This document shows, in pieces, positions 23,429 through 35,866 of a stretch of DNA of 64,000 nucleotides. Within the stretch, counting starts at the first letter, position 1; each line of letters begins with the position of its first letter. The DNA is from Apodospora peruviana (Eukaryota > Ascomycota > Sordariomycetes > Sordariales > Lasiosphaeriaceae): contig JAUEDM010000002.1 in NCBI GenBank assembly GCA_033439685.1, positions 1,178,001 through 1,242,000 on the forward strand, in the 5' to 3' direction. The position numbers and the translations under genes are program-made. The notes beneath the pieces were generated by a model, which had not been told where the DNA came from, searched no databases, and was given only the letters and a program-made list of their open reading frames with translations.

Positions 23429-24576
23429 CTATACTGCAGGCCCCCACACTTGCTCCAGCCATGTTCTGAATCTCATAGGTCGTACCACGGTCGCTTCGTT
23501 TTGATTAACGGCTTCATTCAGGTTGACTTGGCGGACTTGATAGCGTCCGTTGGCCGTCTGGAGAAGCCTCTGATAGTAGTGCCAGCGTCCCCAGTCTCCG
23601 GTGTGGTGACTTTCTTCGGCCAGGGCCTCGGCGTCTTGGTAGGATTGCGTCACAAGACTGAAGGGAACTGCACGATGGAACCTGTTAGATCGCTCGTTTG
23701 GTATTACATGGCGGAAGAGGCGGGGTGGGTGTGTGAGAGATCAGTGGGTATTGGGTGGGATAATGTACGTACCTCCACGAACGGTTGAACATGTGGCAAC
23801 GACGTCCCGCACCGACATATGATCACCTCTCATCCTAAACTCCCTAGGCCAGTTCGTTGGACCCAGCTCGATGGCCGCAGCAATGAATAGTGCCACATCG
23901 TAAACCGATGTGAGCGCGACTTGGGCTGGCCGCCCCTGAGCATTGAACTCTACAATCTCCGCTGTAGCATCTTCGATATTGACAAGATAGTCGCTAGGAC
24001 CTGCGAGACCACTTCCACCGCCGATGTTATAAGTCTGGATGCCGCTTGGTCCAAAGCGTTCCATGAAAAGGCCGCAGGAAAAGACAGTGTATCGCATTGG
24101 GTGATTCCGGGACTGCGACCAACGGTCCAGAAGGTCCAGGGCTGCTTGGGAACCCCGGTCGAGTGGATCATTGGCCGGCCTATGGCTGAGATCACCCTCA
24201 AACTCGGACGGGACAAAGACTCGAACGCGTGCCCGTCGGGCAGCATCGATGAGATTGAGTTGCTCGTTGTTTGAGATGGTTGAAATCAGCAGGTCGACAC
24301 CCTGGAGGGTATACCGCAGTTCCTCAACATTTCCAAAGTCAACCACGGCGACCTGACATCCCGAGAAGTTTTCTTCGAATTCGGGGTGGGGCTATTGGTC
24401 TTTGTTAGCATGCGGCTCTGCCCGTAGATAAGTTTAGAATAGCTAACCGTTCGGGTCAAGACTAGCACGGCATTTGCGGTCTGACTGATCTGCTGGGCCA
24501 AGATATAGGCAAAGCCGCCGCCGCCAGCTATGGCGATTCTCATCATGGCTGGCTGGGGTGCTGCCTTTTGCTTCAT
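23429..24576 (-). CDS. NmrA-like / isoflavone-reductase-type NAD(P)-binding protein
   Basis: Model: complement(join(23429..23667, 23773..24391, 24448..24576)), 328 residues, introns of 105 and 56 nt. The protein is an atypical short-chain dehydrogenase of the NmrA/isoflavone-reductase group. It has an N-terminal glycine motif MRIAIAGGGGFAYILAQQI, then the Asp-ending strand CQVAVVDFGN, LLISTISNNEQLNLIDAARRA, and VRVFVPSEFEGDLSHRP, which carries the PSEFG-like block typical of these proteins. The C-terminal third (exon 3) closes a substrate-binding lobe. Members are either redox-sensing regulators or reductases of small aromatic substrates; nothing here decides which. I start at ATG 24576; the ATG pair at 24546/24543 just before RIAIAGG is an equally plausible start. 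All splice junctions close in phase. Confidence 0.82.
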
Positions 24577-27500
24577 GGTGATGACAACGTCCTTGATCTG
24601 TGGGGGGAGGAATAGCGAGCGGCCCGGTCTGCTTGTGATTATTGGCGGTGGTGCTTCACGACCACTTTCATCAAGGCAGAGGACTTGCAGACTTATATCT
24701 CAAGACTGAGGAGGACCTCATGGTCGTCCAAACATAAGAGGTATCCTTACTAACAAGGCCCAATGAGTCAGGGGCACAGCAACCTGATGGAGGTGGTGGA
24801 ATAAGGCAACAGTAGAGAGAGGTACAGTGTAAGGGAAGTATGTATATCTTCACGACTAGAAGCTGCTGACAGGGGGATGAGAGCTTGTATCTTGGGAAGA
24901 CGCCATTGGCCGACCCCAGATCTTGAACTCATTCTGCCTTAGCCTAGCAGAAGTCCTCCTTTAGTTAGGCCCGGAAGGCTCCTTCAGCGTGGCACAGAGG
25001 GCGGGTCTTAGACCAGACTGGCAGCTCGTTGGTATGTCCATCGGAGCCGAGGATACCAACACGCCAGGGGGGCCTACTTTGGCCCACACAAAGAAACACT
25101 ACCCGTCTCCTAGGGTCAATTACAACAACCTTGCCATTCGGCACTTTGAATACCCCGGCCGGGCCATGTCCCCAAGAACTGTTCGGTGGACAAAAGTACC
25201 GCGATACCTAGTACCCGGAAACGTCGAGGCCTTCCCCAATGTGCATATGCAAATCAACAAGGCAAGAGAGGCAATGCGGCTGAAATAAACGACTGAAGTT
25301 GGCCGGAGTCTGCAATTCGCAAGACGTTAGGCAGAGAGATAAACACACCGAGGAGAAAGGGGCGGAGACAGCCAGAGCAATCAGGAAACAAGCAGGTAGG
25401 GAACTGTCCATGATTCCATGTCCGCACCATCAAAGATCGCCCACGCGCACGTCCTAGCGGGCAGTGGAGCTTAGCTTCCTCATTGACGGCAGCGGGTTCG
25501 TCACGACGCGGGAGGAACCGATCACATCGTCACACATTGACTGCGGCATCGATACAGAGCCGAGTAAGATGACGGGTGTGCCAATTTGGGGGCGTCCGGG
25601 AGACTTGAAACGCGGCGAGTCAGCGGCAGGTAATCCTGACTGAAGCCATACAGACTAGAGATGGGTCGAGTTTCTCTTTACTCTTCATCTAAACGTAGGG
25701 CGTGGGCAGTCGGCCTGAAGGACTCAAAACTGGCGGGTGGTGTTGTGGAAAGTTGCGGTGCGGTTGTGGTTTGTGGTGTGGCGAAGGGTATTCCCAAAGT
25801 CTCATCCCATCACTTGGATGAATGGGTCGCGGGCTGGTTGGCAGTCAGCAAGTCTTAAACCAAGGGCCGCTGTCGTGGATGACAGGAGAGAGGAGTGTGT
25901 GGTGCAGGTGTCGTGCAGGAGCGTGGAGGAGCTATAGGGCTGGTTTGGGGGGGGGGGGGGAGGGGGTACAACGACGTTGGCTCCAAATTTAGTACCGTAC
26001 CTTCTCTGAGCCTATGTTTCCATACTGTGGTGGTATTAAACGCCGTCCACTGGTGTGCAGGCAGAGACGACAGTTGGAGTTGTCGATACCAGCGATGAAG
26101 AGCGCGGGCCTCAATTCCTTGTTCCGAGTCAGGGTTTGGCTGGCACGAAGTCGATTGCGAGAACCCAGAAACGCCCTCGGCTTCGTTACACGCAGGCGGC
26201 TAGATAATCTTGTGGAACTCCGAGTGAAGTCGGTGATCGCTGGCTGGTCCCGGTTGGGGGCCTGGATGATATGCCACAGGGGTGCCCATGTACTTTGGGT
26301 GCGCTGGATACCGGGTGTGCGCCTCCTAAACCCACGGCGCATGCAACGGGAAGGCGGCACAGCACCAAGCAAGGTACTCTTGCGTTCGGCGTCGTGATGT
26401 CTAAAGGGTGTGCATTAGCTGGTCGACGGGGACTCTACTCGTAGTAATCCGTACCTACCTAGGTTAGGGGAATGGTATGGTGACGATGCGTGTTGGGGTT
26501 GCGTTGCATTCGAAAACGATCCAATAGGCCGGCCTTTAGTTGGGGGATCGATGGAGGTGCGGCGATGCTGGCTATCAGACTGGTCGTAAGGGTGAGAATA
26601 TGGGGGTGATGTTTGTGTACGCCGAAAGAAGCGAGAAACGGCCTAGGTGCGACCTGGAAGGCCCGCGTTCCCTGACGACCGTTGTTACCTACCCCTAGCT
26701 CCCACGACGATGAGCCCATAACCTAGGAACCTGGCGCGGTGCTCGATCCCACAAAAGAAGGAGACTCTTCAGTAAGTTGCTGATTTGACGAAACTGAGGC
26801 CGTAGATGCGACCGTGGCCAATGTTGGCAACGGAACGAAGCGGGCAGTGCAAGGACCGAGTTTGGGGACTGCCCAAAAGGTAGGAATCCGGGATTCCAGT
26901 ACGAATGGGAAACCAGTCAATCAATCGTATCAGGTCCTTCAAGCGCTACGCTTGTTGGTCGAACCGGGAGAGTTTTACGGACCGTCTCCGGCGTGGTAGC
27001 TCGTGATGGGATAGAAACTTGGAGTCTTGTGCTTGGGGTAACACTGTCCACGGCCCATGGATGCGATGACGGGATTGCATTTGCTTGCCTGCCCGGACGC
27101 AATGGACATCTGGACATTTCCCAGATTCGTCAATTGGGCCGAGTGGTTGTCCGTCCTATTGCTGCGGTCGCTGTGTTAAGGGTTAGGCTGATTGGGGGCC
27201 TTCCATTGATTAATACGTAGCGCTGTGTTGGAGGCACATGCTCTCGAAGATGCAGCGTGATTGAGGCTTGGAGCCTTGGATGTCGTTTGGAGAGGGGCTC
27301 ACGAGCAGAGGTCCAGTTGTGATGGAAGGAAGTTTTGCGCCAGACCTGACGGCCAGGCACTGAACTACCTACCTTAAGTGACTTGCTGAAGGATTCAGGG
27401 CAGGGACCCATGGACCGTGGGTCCGAGGACCCCCGTGGGATGCGGGTATACGAAGGTCACTCCCGTGATAAGGAAGGAAGCTTCAAGAACGAATATCCAA

Positions 27501-29410
27501 CCTGGAAGTCGAGCGGCTCAAGACTGGCAAGTGACTGACCGGCAAGTGGACTCCAAACCAGTGGAGGGCGTCACTGTGCTAGAGCGAGGAAAGGACTCCC
27601 GTCCCGCAAGCCGTCCAGACTCCGGGGCGGGCAATCGCGGTGACCCACCACATCCCGTCATCCCCCGCGCTGCTGCAATCCGTTCCTGCCGTGCCTGGTA
27701 CAGCTATTGGTACTGCCCCTGCCCCGTACGACGGACAGTCCAAAATCCAAGGGAAAATCGGGAAGGAGTGCGGGCGCAGGCAAAGGAGAGGAGGGGTTTC
27801 GGATACTTACCACGTGATCATCTGGCACATCAGACGGAATGCGAGCTTAATTTGTCCCGGGCTAAATACATTAAAGTACGGGAAACAGGGACTGCGGACA
27901 CCACACCTAAACCGTAAACCTCCTTTTCCTCCCGTCTTCGCCTCTCTTCGCCTCCCGAAACAACAACACACTGTCATGGAGTCGACTGCAGGAGAACGGC
28001 AACACGAACCTGGAAGGGTTGCAGAGGCCCAAACAGCACCAGACAGGCCCCAGTCCATCACCGACTGTGTATTCCGGGCATAGGTCGGTGTTAAAACTTC
28101 TCCATCATTCCTTCCATCGCCTTCACTTGCTGTTGAAAAAAACGCTGAAGTCCAAGTGTGCCTGCCCTGGTCTGACCTGCCCTGGTCTCCTGGCTTGCTC
28201 CGGACGAGCCATCGGATCGAAGCGAATATCTGTCGAATATGGGCCACCTTGCCTTTCCGTCTAGCATGCCCCTCAATCACCTGCGCCAGCGAAACCGATG
28301 TATGCGATGATGCGATCGGGATGGATGCTGCTGCGCAACGGGTCTATCTATCCTGGGGCTGTTCAGTGAACGTTGGGCCATATTGCCATCCCACAATCCA
28401 GACTCACCGAAGTCCAACCCCGGAGCAGGTCTTGGTTCAAGGCCTGATTGACGACATCGAGCAAGTGAGATGAGATCCTGCGGCCAGAGTGCCGACCTGG
28501 CTCGCCAGCCTTACCAACGGTGTTGGTTGTTTCTTGCGTCTTGTACGACCGCGATCCGAACCGAGCGGTTGCATATTATCAGCGGTTGGTGCCTTGCCTT
28601 GCTAACCTAAGATACCTAACTACGGTACCAGAAACGCATATCCACATGTTACGATGGAAACTGCGCGAGATTGCTTGGGTGGATGAGCCGCTTATTTCCC
28701 GATACTCCACTCCGATATCCGTTGCGATTCCCCTGGAGGCAGGTCTAATCGCCTGAAACTGGAAGCCAAAAATGGATCATCTAATACATCCCCGACATTG
28801 GCCATTAGTGGCCCCAGGCTGCTACTTGGGGTACTGCCTGACGAATACAAGACGAGTCACTTGTGTGCGGCGCGAACTAAAACATCGGTATCGATCATCG
28901 GTATGCGAACTAGGAACTCGTCACACCGGGCATTGTCACATCGCCCTATTTGCCAGTAGCTTTGGGTTGCTAACCTGAAAATATGCCGCTCTGGTAGAGT
29001 GATTAGAATCTCACTGGGAAGGACATGCATGTTGAATTCTGCTTTGGTCGACGGAACGCTACCGGCGTCGGTTTGATGTGGCGAACGCGGCGAAGCAGGG
29101 CAGTTCGCAAAATACTTTCCCAGTTGGGTATCTGGGTGACTCCAGCATCGATGTTAATGCACTGGTGTTCAGGATGAAGCGGGTTTGTGTAATATTCTAT
29201 TATCTATCTCGCATGCTAAGCCACCATCTATGCAACAGCTTGCACACGCAACTCGTGTATCGGAACCCGGACCACGAGCCCCTTTGGATAATATCACCAG
29301 GTCGTCAGGGTATCGAAAGAACCACCACCACCAAGCCCAAGCCCCGATGAAGCAAAATAGACCACTGCTGCTGTCATTCCACCGAAAGAGACGAAACCAG
29401 TACAGAGAGA
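24577..29410. other. 4.8-kb gene-poor intergenic region
   Basis: No recognisable gene. Overlapping open frames at 26014-26397 and 27417-28280 on both strands lack conserved motifs. It contains a poly-G run at 25947-25960 and TACCTACC motifs near 26452 and 27366. A short tRNA-like stretch around 28990-29040 has no usable T-arm. Confidence 0.4.
25947..25960. repeat. Poly-G tract (14 nt)
   Basis: Run of 14 G followed by A and five more G, intergenic. Confidence 0.9.
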
Positions 29411-30095
29411 TTACTGGTGGGCAGCCGCCTGCTTGTTGATGTCGTGCTCGGCGCCGCGCTGCTGGGTTTTACCAATATCATGCTGCTTCTGGTACTCGGA
29501 TTGCATGGCACGGTCACCCGTGAGACCAGCCGCTGCACCTCCCAAGGTCCCCGTCAAGCGATCCGCGGCCCCCGAGGCGAAATCGTTGAGCTGACCACGG
29601 GCCTCCTGCTCCTGGCCGGCCTGGTTCTGCTCGCGACCCGACTGCTTGAGGGACTGGAATATTATGGTTAGTATATGGTCATGATTCTATATGCAGCAGC
29701 ATGTGTACATACCTCAGAGCCCGTGAGACCACCAACGAACTCCTTGGCTGAGCCAGCTGTCTGGTTCCAGGAGCCAGCAGAGCGGTTGGGGTCGTCTTTG
29801 GTGATGGCACCAGACGAGGATGCCGTAATACTGCCGATCTTTGCTGTCGCGTGCGAGGCATCATACTCGGCATCCGCCTTGTTCTGCTTGGCTTTGCCCT
29901 CGGCCTTGTGTCGAGACAGTGTTAGCGCTTGCCGTTATCGACCAGCTGGGTGAGACCAAGTGTCGGCACACGGTCTGGGAACACCAAACTTACCTGGTCG
30001 CCAGAGCTGCCCATCACGGAGCCAACAAGATTCTGTGCGGCGCCCTTGGCAGAGTCGACGTACGACTGGAGGGTGGAAGTGTTGTTGTTAGACAT
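29411..30095 (-). CDS. CsbD-like stress protein (mismatch/cruciform-recognition Hmp1 type)
   Basis: Model: complement(join(29411..29653, 29713..29904, 29994..30095)), 178 residues, introns of 59 and 83 nt. It is a small, Ala/Gly/Gln-rich, hydrophilic protein with no membrane span. The segments SAKGAAQNLVGSVMGSSGDQAEGK and WNQTAGSAKEFVGGLTGSE resemble the repeated CsbD fold (bacterial general-stress protein). They also resemble fungal proteins annotated as mismatched-base-pair and cruciform DNA recognition protein (Ustilago Hmp1). The C-terminal third (FASGAADRLTGTLGGAAAGLTGD, then YQKQHDIGKTQQRGAEHD) is a further repeat-like region. Biochemical role is uncertain; stress or stationary-phase abundance is the usual pattern for such proteins. 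Start chosen as the ATG immediately followed by the Asn-rich N-terminus; phases are all zero. Confidence 0.8.
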
Positions 30096-31019
30096 GGTGG
30101 ATGTTGTTTGGTTTGGATACGAGGTATTGTGCTGATGGATGTTGCAAATGCCTTGTTTCAAGGTGAAATCGTTGATTGATGCTGGTGAGAAGATGCTGAA
30201 TGGAGATTGAATGCGAGAGCCAAGCCTCACTTTTATATCAGGGAGACGGATAGAATATTCACGATCAGGGAGAAGGAGTTCACATGATTCCGCAGCCGGA
30301 ACTAGCCCGGTACCTGCCTCGTCCCTACGTCAAGAAGCAATGCAAGTCATGCGGGAAACAGAAGGGACCAAACCGTCAGAGCAGCGGGCTCCATTCGAAA
30401 ACGGGCAAACACCAATCAATCATGCAATTTGCGCGTCTCAGGCCGGCGATACACGCAAGCGAAAGCCTCGGTGATGTCATAGCCCAGGATGGGTGCACAG
30501 CCGAACAGCCTCGTGACGGGCAGCCAGGGTGTGACGTCATAGGACTGCTCCGCTCTCAGTGTCGCTAACAAAAGTCCCGTCTCCAATCACAAAGCCCACT
30601 AACACATGGACCTGTCAGGGCAAACGAACGCGTTACCAAGTCGATGGTAACAAAGCAGCCTTCTGGCAGCAGGTGCAAAGTGAGACCTGCATTTTCTCTT
30701 CAATTCTTATTGCAACCAGATGTTTCGAGAAGAAACCGTTCAGCCATCACAATACCCAGTCTAAAACATATTTATCGACTTATATAAGCAAGCTAAGCAT
30801 CGTTCTATGCTAACAAAATGAACACGGGGTTACACCTGATCTTGGGGAATTTGCAATAAAGCCCTCAAACTACCATGTAAAAGGCAGTTTCAGACCCCAT
30901 GAATTGATTATCAAAAGTCTACACAGGGGGGTTGTGCAGGGTACTAGAGGTTGATTATTTACCATGGAATGGTGTATGAAACGAGACTCGACAGGGTTTA
31001 TATAAGGGAGTGGTCTGGA
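30096..31019. other. Promoter of the CsbD-like gene and 3' flank of the SGNH gene
   Basis: About 0.9 kb. Upstream of the CsbD-like start, 30274-30560 is GC-rich and contains CAGGG-like and TGACGTCAT sites (TGACGTCA at 30532-30539 is a perfect CRE/ATF-type palindrome). I see no gene. Confidence 0.4.
30532..30539. promoter_or_regulatory. CRE/ATF-type palindrome TGACGTCA
   Basis: Perfect 8-bp palindrome recognised by ATF/CREB-family bZIP factors (Atf1/AtfA in fungi, stress MAP-kinase targets). It lies about 440 bp upstream of the CsbD-like stress gene. A near copy, GTGATGTCAT, lies about 60 bp closer to that gene. Suggestive only; chance occurrence is possible. Confidence 0.35.
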
Positions 31020-32900
31020 TCAATCGATCTTGGCGCTGATATGGCCAAAACACTTCATATGCCCGTCATCTTGCACGACCATGAAATCGTCAAAGTTGAT
31101 AGAACCCTCGAGCTGTATGCCAGTGGGATCATCTGGATCCCTACAGCCGCAAAGAAGCGCGTTGTTTTCCACTTTGCAGTCGACACAATCGCCCCCCATG
31201 ATACCACTGTTGTTTTTGGTTAGTTGGCTCTTCATATCCATGTTGATAGGGGCATAGGTGAAAGAAAGGAAGTGTTGTTGTAAAGGAAAAGGGGGGAGGG
31301 AAACGTACTTGTCGCGGGCAACCATTTTTCTGGTCTCGTAGCTCCAGCCTACGCAGAGGTTCAAGTCCTGCTCTGACTTGACCACCTTACCGTCCGAACT
31401 GGAACATGTGGCCTCGAGATGATGACGATATCTATCTTGAGGGAACGGAGCCTCATTTGGGAATATCTTGGCCTGTTTTTAGTGTAATATGAAGTGGTTA
31501 GCATCGGTGGTTAAGCAAAAAGGAATGCACTCGGAGAATTATTACTTACGAATTCGCACCTCTTGGACATTTTGCCCTCGGCTTTTCTATTGCTACGAAC
31601 AGCATCCATAAACATGTCCTTGTGAACGATGTAGGCTGTGCCCTTAGGGTGGAACGACCGCAAGAGGTTGAAGGGCGTCGCCTTCGCGTCAACATCCTCG
31701 GCCGACGCCGCCCTCAACAGGCTGTCAAAGTCGGGAAACTTTCGTTTGGCCTCTGGGTCATCGTAGGGCAGTTGCTGCAGCGAGTTCGCCTGGAGGCCCT
31801 TGCCGGGAAACACAAAATCGAGAAGCCTTTGGGCATCATCGACCGAGGCTACTTTCCCTTCGTCGGTGGTGTCGGTCTTGCTGTACCGGGACCAGAACCA
31901 CGTGTCGGCGTCGGCCATCTCCTTGGTGGTGCGGTCGGGCTCGCAGAAGCGGTGCTTGTCGTACTTTGGGTTCGGGTCGCCGACGAAGATGACGCCCAGG
32001 TCGACCAGGTTCTCGGCCTCTTTTTTTATAACGCCGTTGACGAGCTGCGCCAGCTCGTTGAGCTGCTTGCGGAGTTCGAGGGTGAGCGGCGCAGCGTCAC
32101 CCAGGGACCAGTAGCGCCAGTCTACCGTGTCGCAGGCGACATTGCCCTCGTCGGCGTTGAAGAAGTTGATGTACGGGAGGACGTAGAGCTGGAAGGACTG
32201 CGCGGGCACAGCGCCGCCGTGGTCTCGGCCGAAGCGGACGACCTTGAACATGGCCTCGGCGATGGTGTCGGCAAAGCCATCGCTGGTGACGAGATTCTTG
32301 ACCAGTGTTATTGTCTTTTGGCAGTCTCCCGGGAGCCAGGCACGGTAAATGCAGTCATTGAGGAGTCTGGACACAAAGGGCGTCAGTAAAAGGGGTAAAC
32401 GGGTAAGGTAAGGTATCTAGGTAAACATACGTCGAGAGAAGCGCGTCGTTGCCACCAATAGTCATGGCAGCCAACTGAGGCTTGCCAAAATTAATAGCTC
32501 GGCCGCGATTTGCCCAAGATTCTTTCTCAAAGGGGCCGTCATTGAGCTGATTCTCCCGGAGTTCTTTTGCCCTGTCGCCCGTATAGGCAGACCAGGTGAA
32601 AAGGGGAGTATCCCCCTCGCCGTTGATCTCCTTCCATCTGTTCGTATCTTCACTCATCTGATGCGCCCAGCTCCGTAGGCCACGGACCGCATCCTTGCCT
32701 GCTATCTCCCCATCGCCGTTAGATCCGGTCCCGGCAGAGTACGAGTCTCCCAGGGCAATCCATTCTTTGACTGGTTTTGTTGGCTTCTCGTACTTCTTGA
32801 AGTTGGGGTCCTTCAGGAAATCGTTGATCTCGGCCCGTTGCGCCAGCGCAGCACCGACACCCAGTGTCAGGAGCCAGATGGTGGCCTCGGGTAACATCAT
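31020..32900 (-). CDS. Secreted SGNH/GDSL-type esterase with C-terminal CVNH (cyanovirin-N-like) domain
   Basis: Model: complement(join(31020..31206, 31309..31472, 31550..32366, 32431..32900)), 545 residues, introns of 96, 77 and 64 nt. A signal peptide (MMLPEATIWLLTLGVGAALAQ) precedes an SGNH hydrolase: block I ALGDSYSAGTG (S53), block III TIGGND (N151) and block V SFHPKG (H396). The relatively Cys-rich N domain resembles fungal secreted lipase/esterases. Residues about 430-545 then form a two-repeat CVNH-like module. Repeat one reads HLEATCSSSDG then DLNLC; repeat two CVDCKVENNALLCGCRD, ending DDGHMKCFG. The exon 3/4 junction falls exactly between the two half-repeats. CVNH domains bind mannose-type glycans, so the tail may target the esterase to cell-wall or other glycans. 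An upstream in-frame ATG (32981) would bury the signal peptide. Confidence 0.82.
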
Positions 32901-34586
32901 AAGGGGTGTTTGAGCCTGCCTGAGGAGACGATAAGGGGATATAGGAAGAGAAATCTGAGATTGGCGAAATGGGATGGTCAAAATCCCTAAAGAGATATAC
33001 TTGTATCTCTAGAGGTATTAGTTCAGTGGAGTTTGCAGAGAAAAAGGGGTCAACTTTATAAACATTTCGTGCCAGGATCTCTCCCAGTGGTGAGTATAGA
33101 TCTTATGGCATAGTATGTAGGTGTGGTCGCCGGCATGGGGCCGGGCTGTGTGTGAACTTTGACATGTTCAGTTGGCCAAGATGGTTGGCAGTGAGTGTCC
33201 TGCTGGATTGAAGCCATAGTCAGGAAACCCGGTCAAGCACCGAGCGGTTCCATTACGGCCGGCGCTACCATCCACATAGTGATAATGTGCTCCCAGCGGC
33301 CGCCGCAATGTGAAGCATTATAGATGATATCGTCCTTGAAACACGGTCTAAGCTGGCCTTAGGATCATCGTTAACCACCATGGTCCTGCTCTTCACGCCG
33401 TATAGTAAAGAATCCCAATAACCGCTGGCATGGACCAGGTGGTTATCCCTTGGGTAGGGGTTTGATCCTACATGAGGACCATTAGAGTCAGAATCCTTAG
33501 CTGGTATAAGGAAGGTATGGGTAGGTATGTAAAACCTCAGCATGGGGCATAGTCAGGGCCACCCCCTATTCTTTATTAAAGTGACAAATGGGGGCCGGTC
33601 AGCTAAACCATGCCGACCCTATCCTGGACCCATGAACCCACCGCCGCTTCAGCCTCATCAGATGAACCAACAGCGGCATCTTTACATTTTAGGCTTATTA
33701 GACAATTTAATCGCGTGGTTGGCTCTGGCAACAGGGGTCCTGGTCATTCCTTTCTGCCCTGACCAAATACAACCAACAACCGCATTCTAAAGTGAGGAAA
33801 TCAAGAGAATAAAGAAACTCAAAGACGAGATAAATCCCATTTATTTTTTCTTTTATAAAAAGTTGTGTCGTTGACAGGAACCCTGGTCATGAAGTCCCAC
33901 ACGAAGGAACTCGCCAGGATGATATTGATACGAAATAAACCCGGCCACGGCTGTGAATCTCTTTGTGGATTATTTCGGAAGATGACGATGAGGATGAGCG
34001 GGTGGAAGCTTGGCGTTGCGCAGTTGGAGGATGTTGGGCGTTCCGCTTTTGTTTCAAGTCTTGCCAAGGAGAGAGATCTGATCTCTCTATACGAGTGTAC
34101 TCCGTAGCTAGAATGATAAACGGCCTTGGACCGGGGCCGGGCCCGGGGGAAGGAGTGGTCTGCCGTAGTGGCCCTACAAGGCTGTGGGGCGAAGAAATGG
34201 GGATATGTAATGTACCCCGGACGCCGCGTACAGCCACAACATACGGATCCGTAGTAGTGTCCGCTCGGCGCTTAAGGAAGCGTAACGAGCCCATCTCTCA
34301 TAATCCTCAACTTCTAACCCGTACACATATCCAGTTTGAATATACTCGGACCCTTTTTGGTTGCCAGATATCCACGACCAGAACTGTGGAAATTCTAGGT
34401 TTTACTAGCCCCAGAAGCTCGAATCATACTGGCTGGTACATGCTTTTTAGACCCTACCTTAATTAGAAACTTGTCCCATAACTTGCTCTCAACCCTGCTC
34501 TCAAAGGTATGTCCGCAACCAAATCAATCTAGCTACCAACAAAGTTGTCAAGAGGTATTACCGCCTTCTTGCTTGCTCCCTACACC
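32901..34586. other. Divergent intergenic region, no gene seen
   Basis: About 1.7 kb between the divergent SGNH-CVNH and ML-like genes, both coding for secreted proteins, so it should hold both promoters. Overlapping open frames at 33819-34466 on the two strands look non-coding. A GGGCCGGGGCCGGGCCC-type palindromic GC-rich stretch lies near 34130-34148. Confidence 0.4.
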
Positions 34587-35311
34587 ATGAGGACGGATAT
34601 GATACTGCACCTAGGCTTGCTCTTCTGCCTTGGAGCAGCCGCAGCCCCTACCTCCTCACACAACAACGACATGCAACATCCGCTGCTCACCGAAAACAAA
34701 AACACAATCATTATCGAGTCATCCAACCATAAACAAATCCTCGTCCCGGGCCATAACGACGCATTTTACGGGCCGATCCCCAAAGCCCAGCAAATCTTTG
34801 ACATTGAATTTCTCGAAATCGCCCCATCACCTATCCTGGTGTAAGTTACATTACCCCAACATCCACTCACCTCTCTACAGACTGACATCCAACTCTCAGA
34901 AACAAATACTTCTTCATCCTCCTCCGCGGCGAGATTCCCCCCTCCACCCGCCAAAAACTGCACCTCGAACCCAGTGATGTGGCAAACGCAACCCTCTCCA
35001 TCACTCTCTCAGCCGTCCTTGAGGAGGGAAACCGCAAACAAGAAGCCCGCACATACACAATCCCCCTTCGCACCGCAGAGCTGGCCGAGGAGGCACACCT
35101 CGGCATCCGCAACGCCACGGGTGCGTACGTCGACTACTTGACCCTCAAAGGCCGCAACGATATCCTGACGGACAACTGGATCCCGGGACCGTTCGTCGAG
35201 ACGGGTACTTGGACGTTTGAGATTGTCGCTTCCCTCACAAAAGACAAGAACGAGGTTTGCTTATTTGCCCTGACCCTGACGCAGTGGTTGGAGGGTGATG
35301 GGGGTTGGTGA
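34587..35311 (+). CDS. Secreted ML-like (MD-2-related lipid-recognition) protein
   Basis: Model: join(34587..34840, 34900..35311), 221 residues, with a 59-nt intron that ends in CTCTCAG. It has a clear signal peptide (MRTDMILHLGLLFCLGAAAAP). The mature protein has beta-strand texture: FYGPIPKAQQIFDIEFLEIAP, KYFFILLRGEIP, then GAYVDYLTLKGRNDIL and a final WTFEIVASLTKDKNEVCLFALTLTQWLEG. That last block, with the DNWIPGPF...TGTWTFEI lead-in, is characteristic of small fungal secreted proteins with an ML/NPC2-like immunoglobulin fold, which bind lipids. It has few cysteines, fewer than NPC2 itself, so the fold call is tentative. I start at the ATG that opens the signal peptide; there is no in-frame ATG upstream. 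Confidence 0.72.
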
Positions 35312-35866
35312 TGAACCAAGCGATGGTGTCTGGAGAGAATGAACAATTTGATCAATAAATCAAACCCTGGATATGTACCAAAACCAACATACACAGTAGT
35401 TCATGATGCAACGCGAGCCAAACCCAGGTCGATACGTATACACCCAAATCCCACCACAAGCAGCAACGACACAGCCAAACTTTTTCATCATCTCAATAAA
35501 CTGTTTTCCGATAATGTAATAGTAAGATAGTAGTAGGAACGTCCTTAAAACATTTACAGACGAAAGAGAGAGAAAAAAAGCATCCATTCGGTATCCACTA
35601 ACCACCACGAATGCAAAACCCCCCGCTCATACAGTCCCTTTTCATCTAGACTTGCTCTCCTCACTCCTAGGTATCATTCTGAAGGTAGGTACGTAAACGA
35701 ATTCCCACACTGCATGCCCAAAGCAACAAACACAGGTATATATACACATAGTATACATATTTTTCGTTTCAATCTCAATACGATTCGAAACAGTGAGTAA
35801 GCCTTAATCGACAACCCCGTTCCAACTCACCCGAAACATTAACCTCCAACCTTTACCCAGTTCAAT
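35312..35866. other. Convergent 3' region, no gene seen
   Basis: About 0.55 kb between the 3' ends of the ML-like gene (+) and NFS1 (-). AT-rich, consistent with two transcript ends. Confidence 0.45.

Noticed and set aside
28988..29045. tRNA-like stretch with a 5-bp hairpin (AGTGA/TCACT)
   Set aside because: Loop length is wrong for an anticodon arm and the T-arm is missing.
31622..32389. 255-codon plus-strand frame
   Set aside because: Antisense to the SGNH hydrolase exon, whose catalytic motifs define the coding strand.
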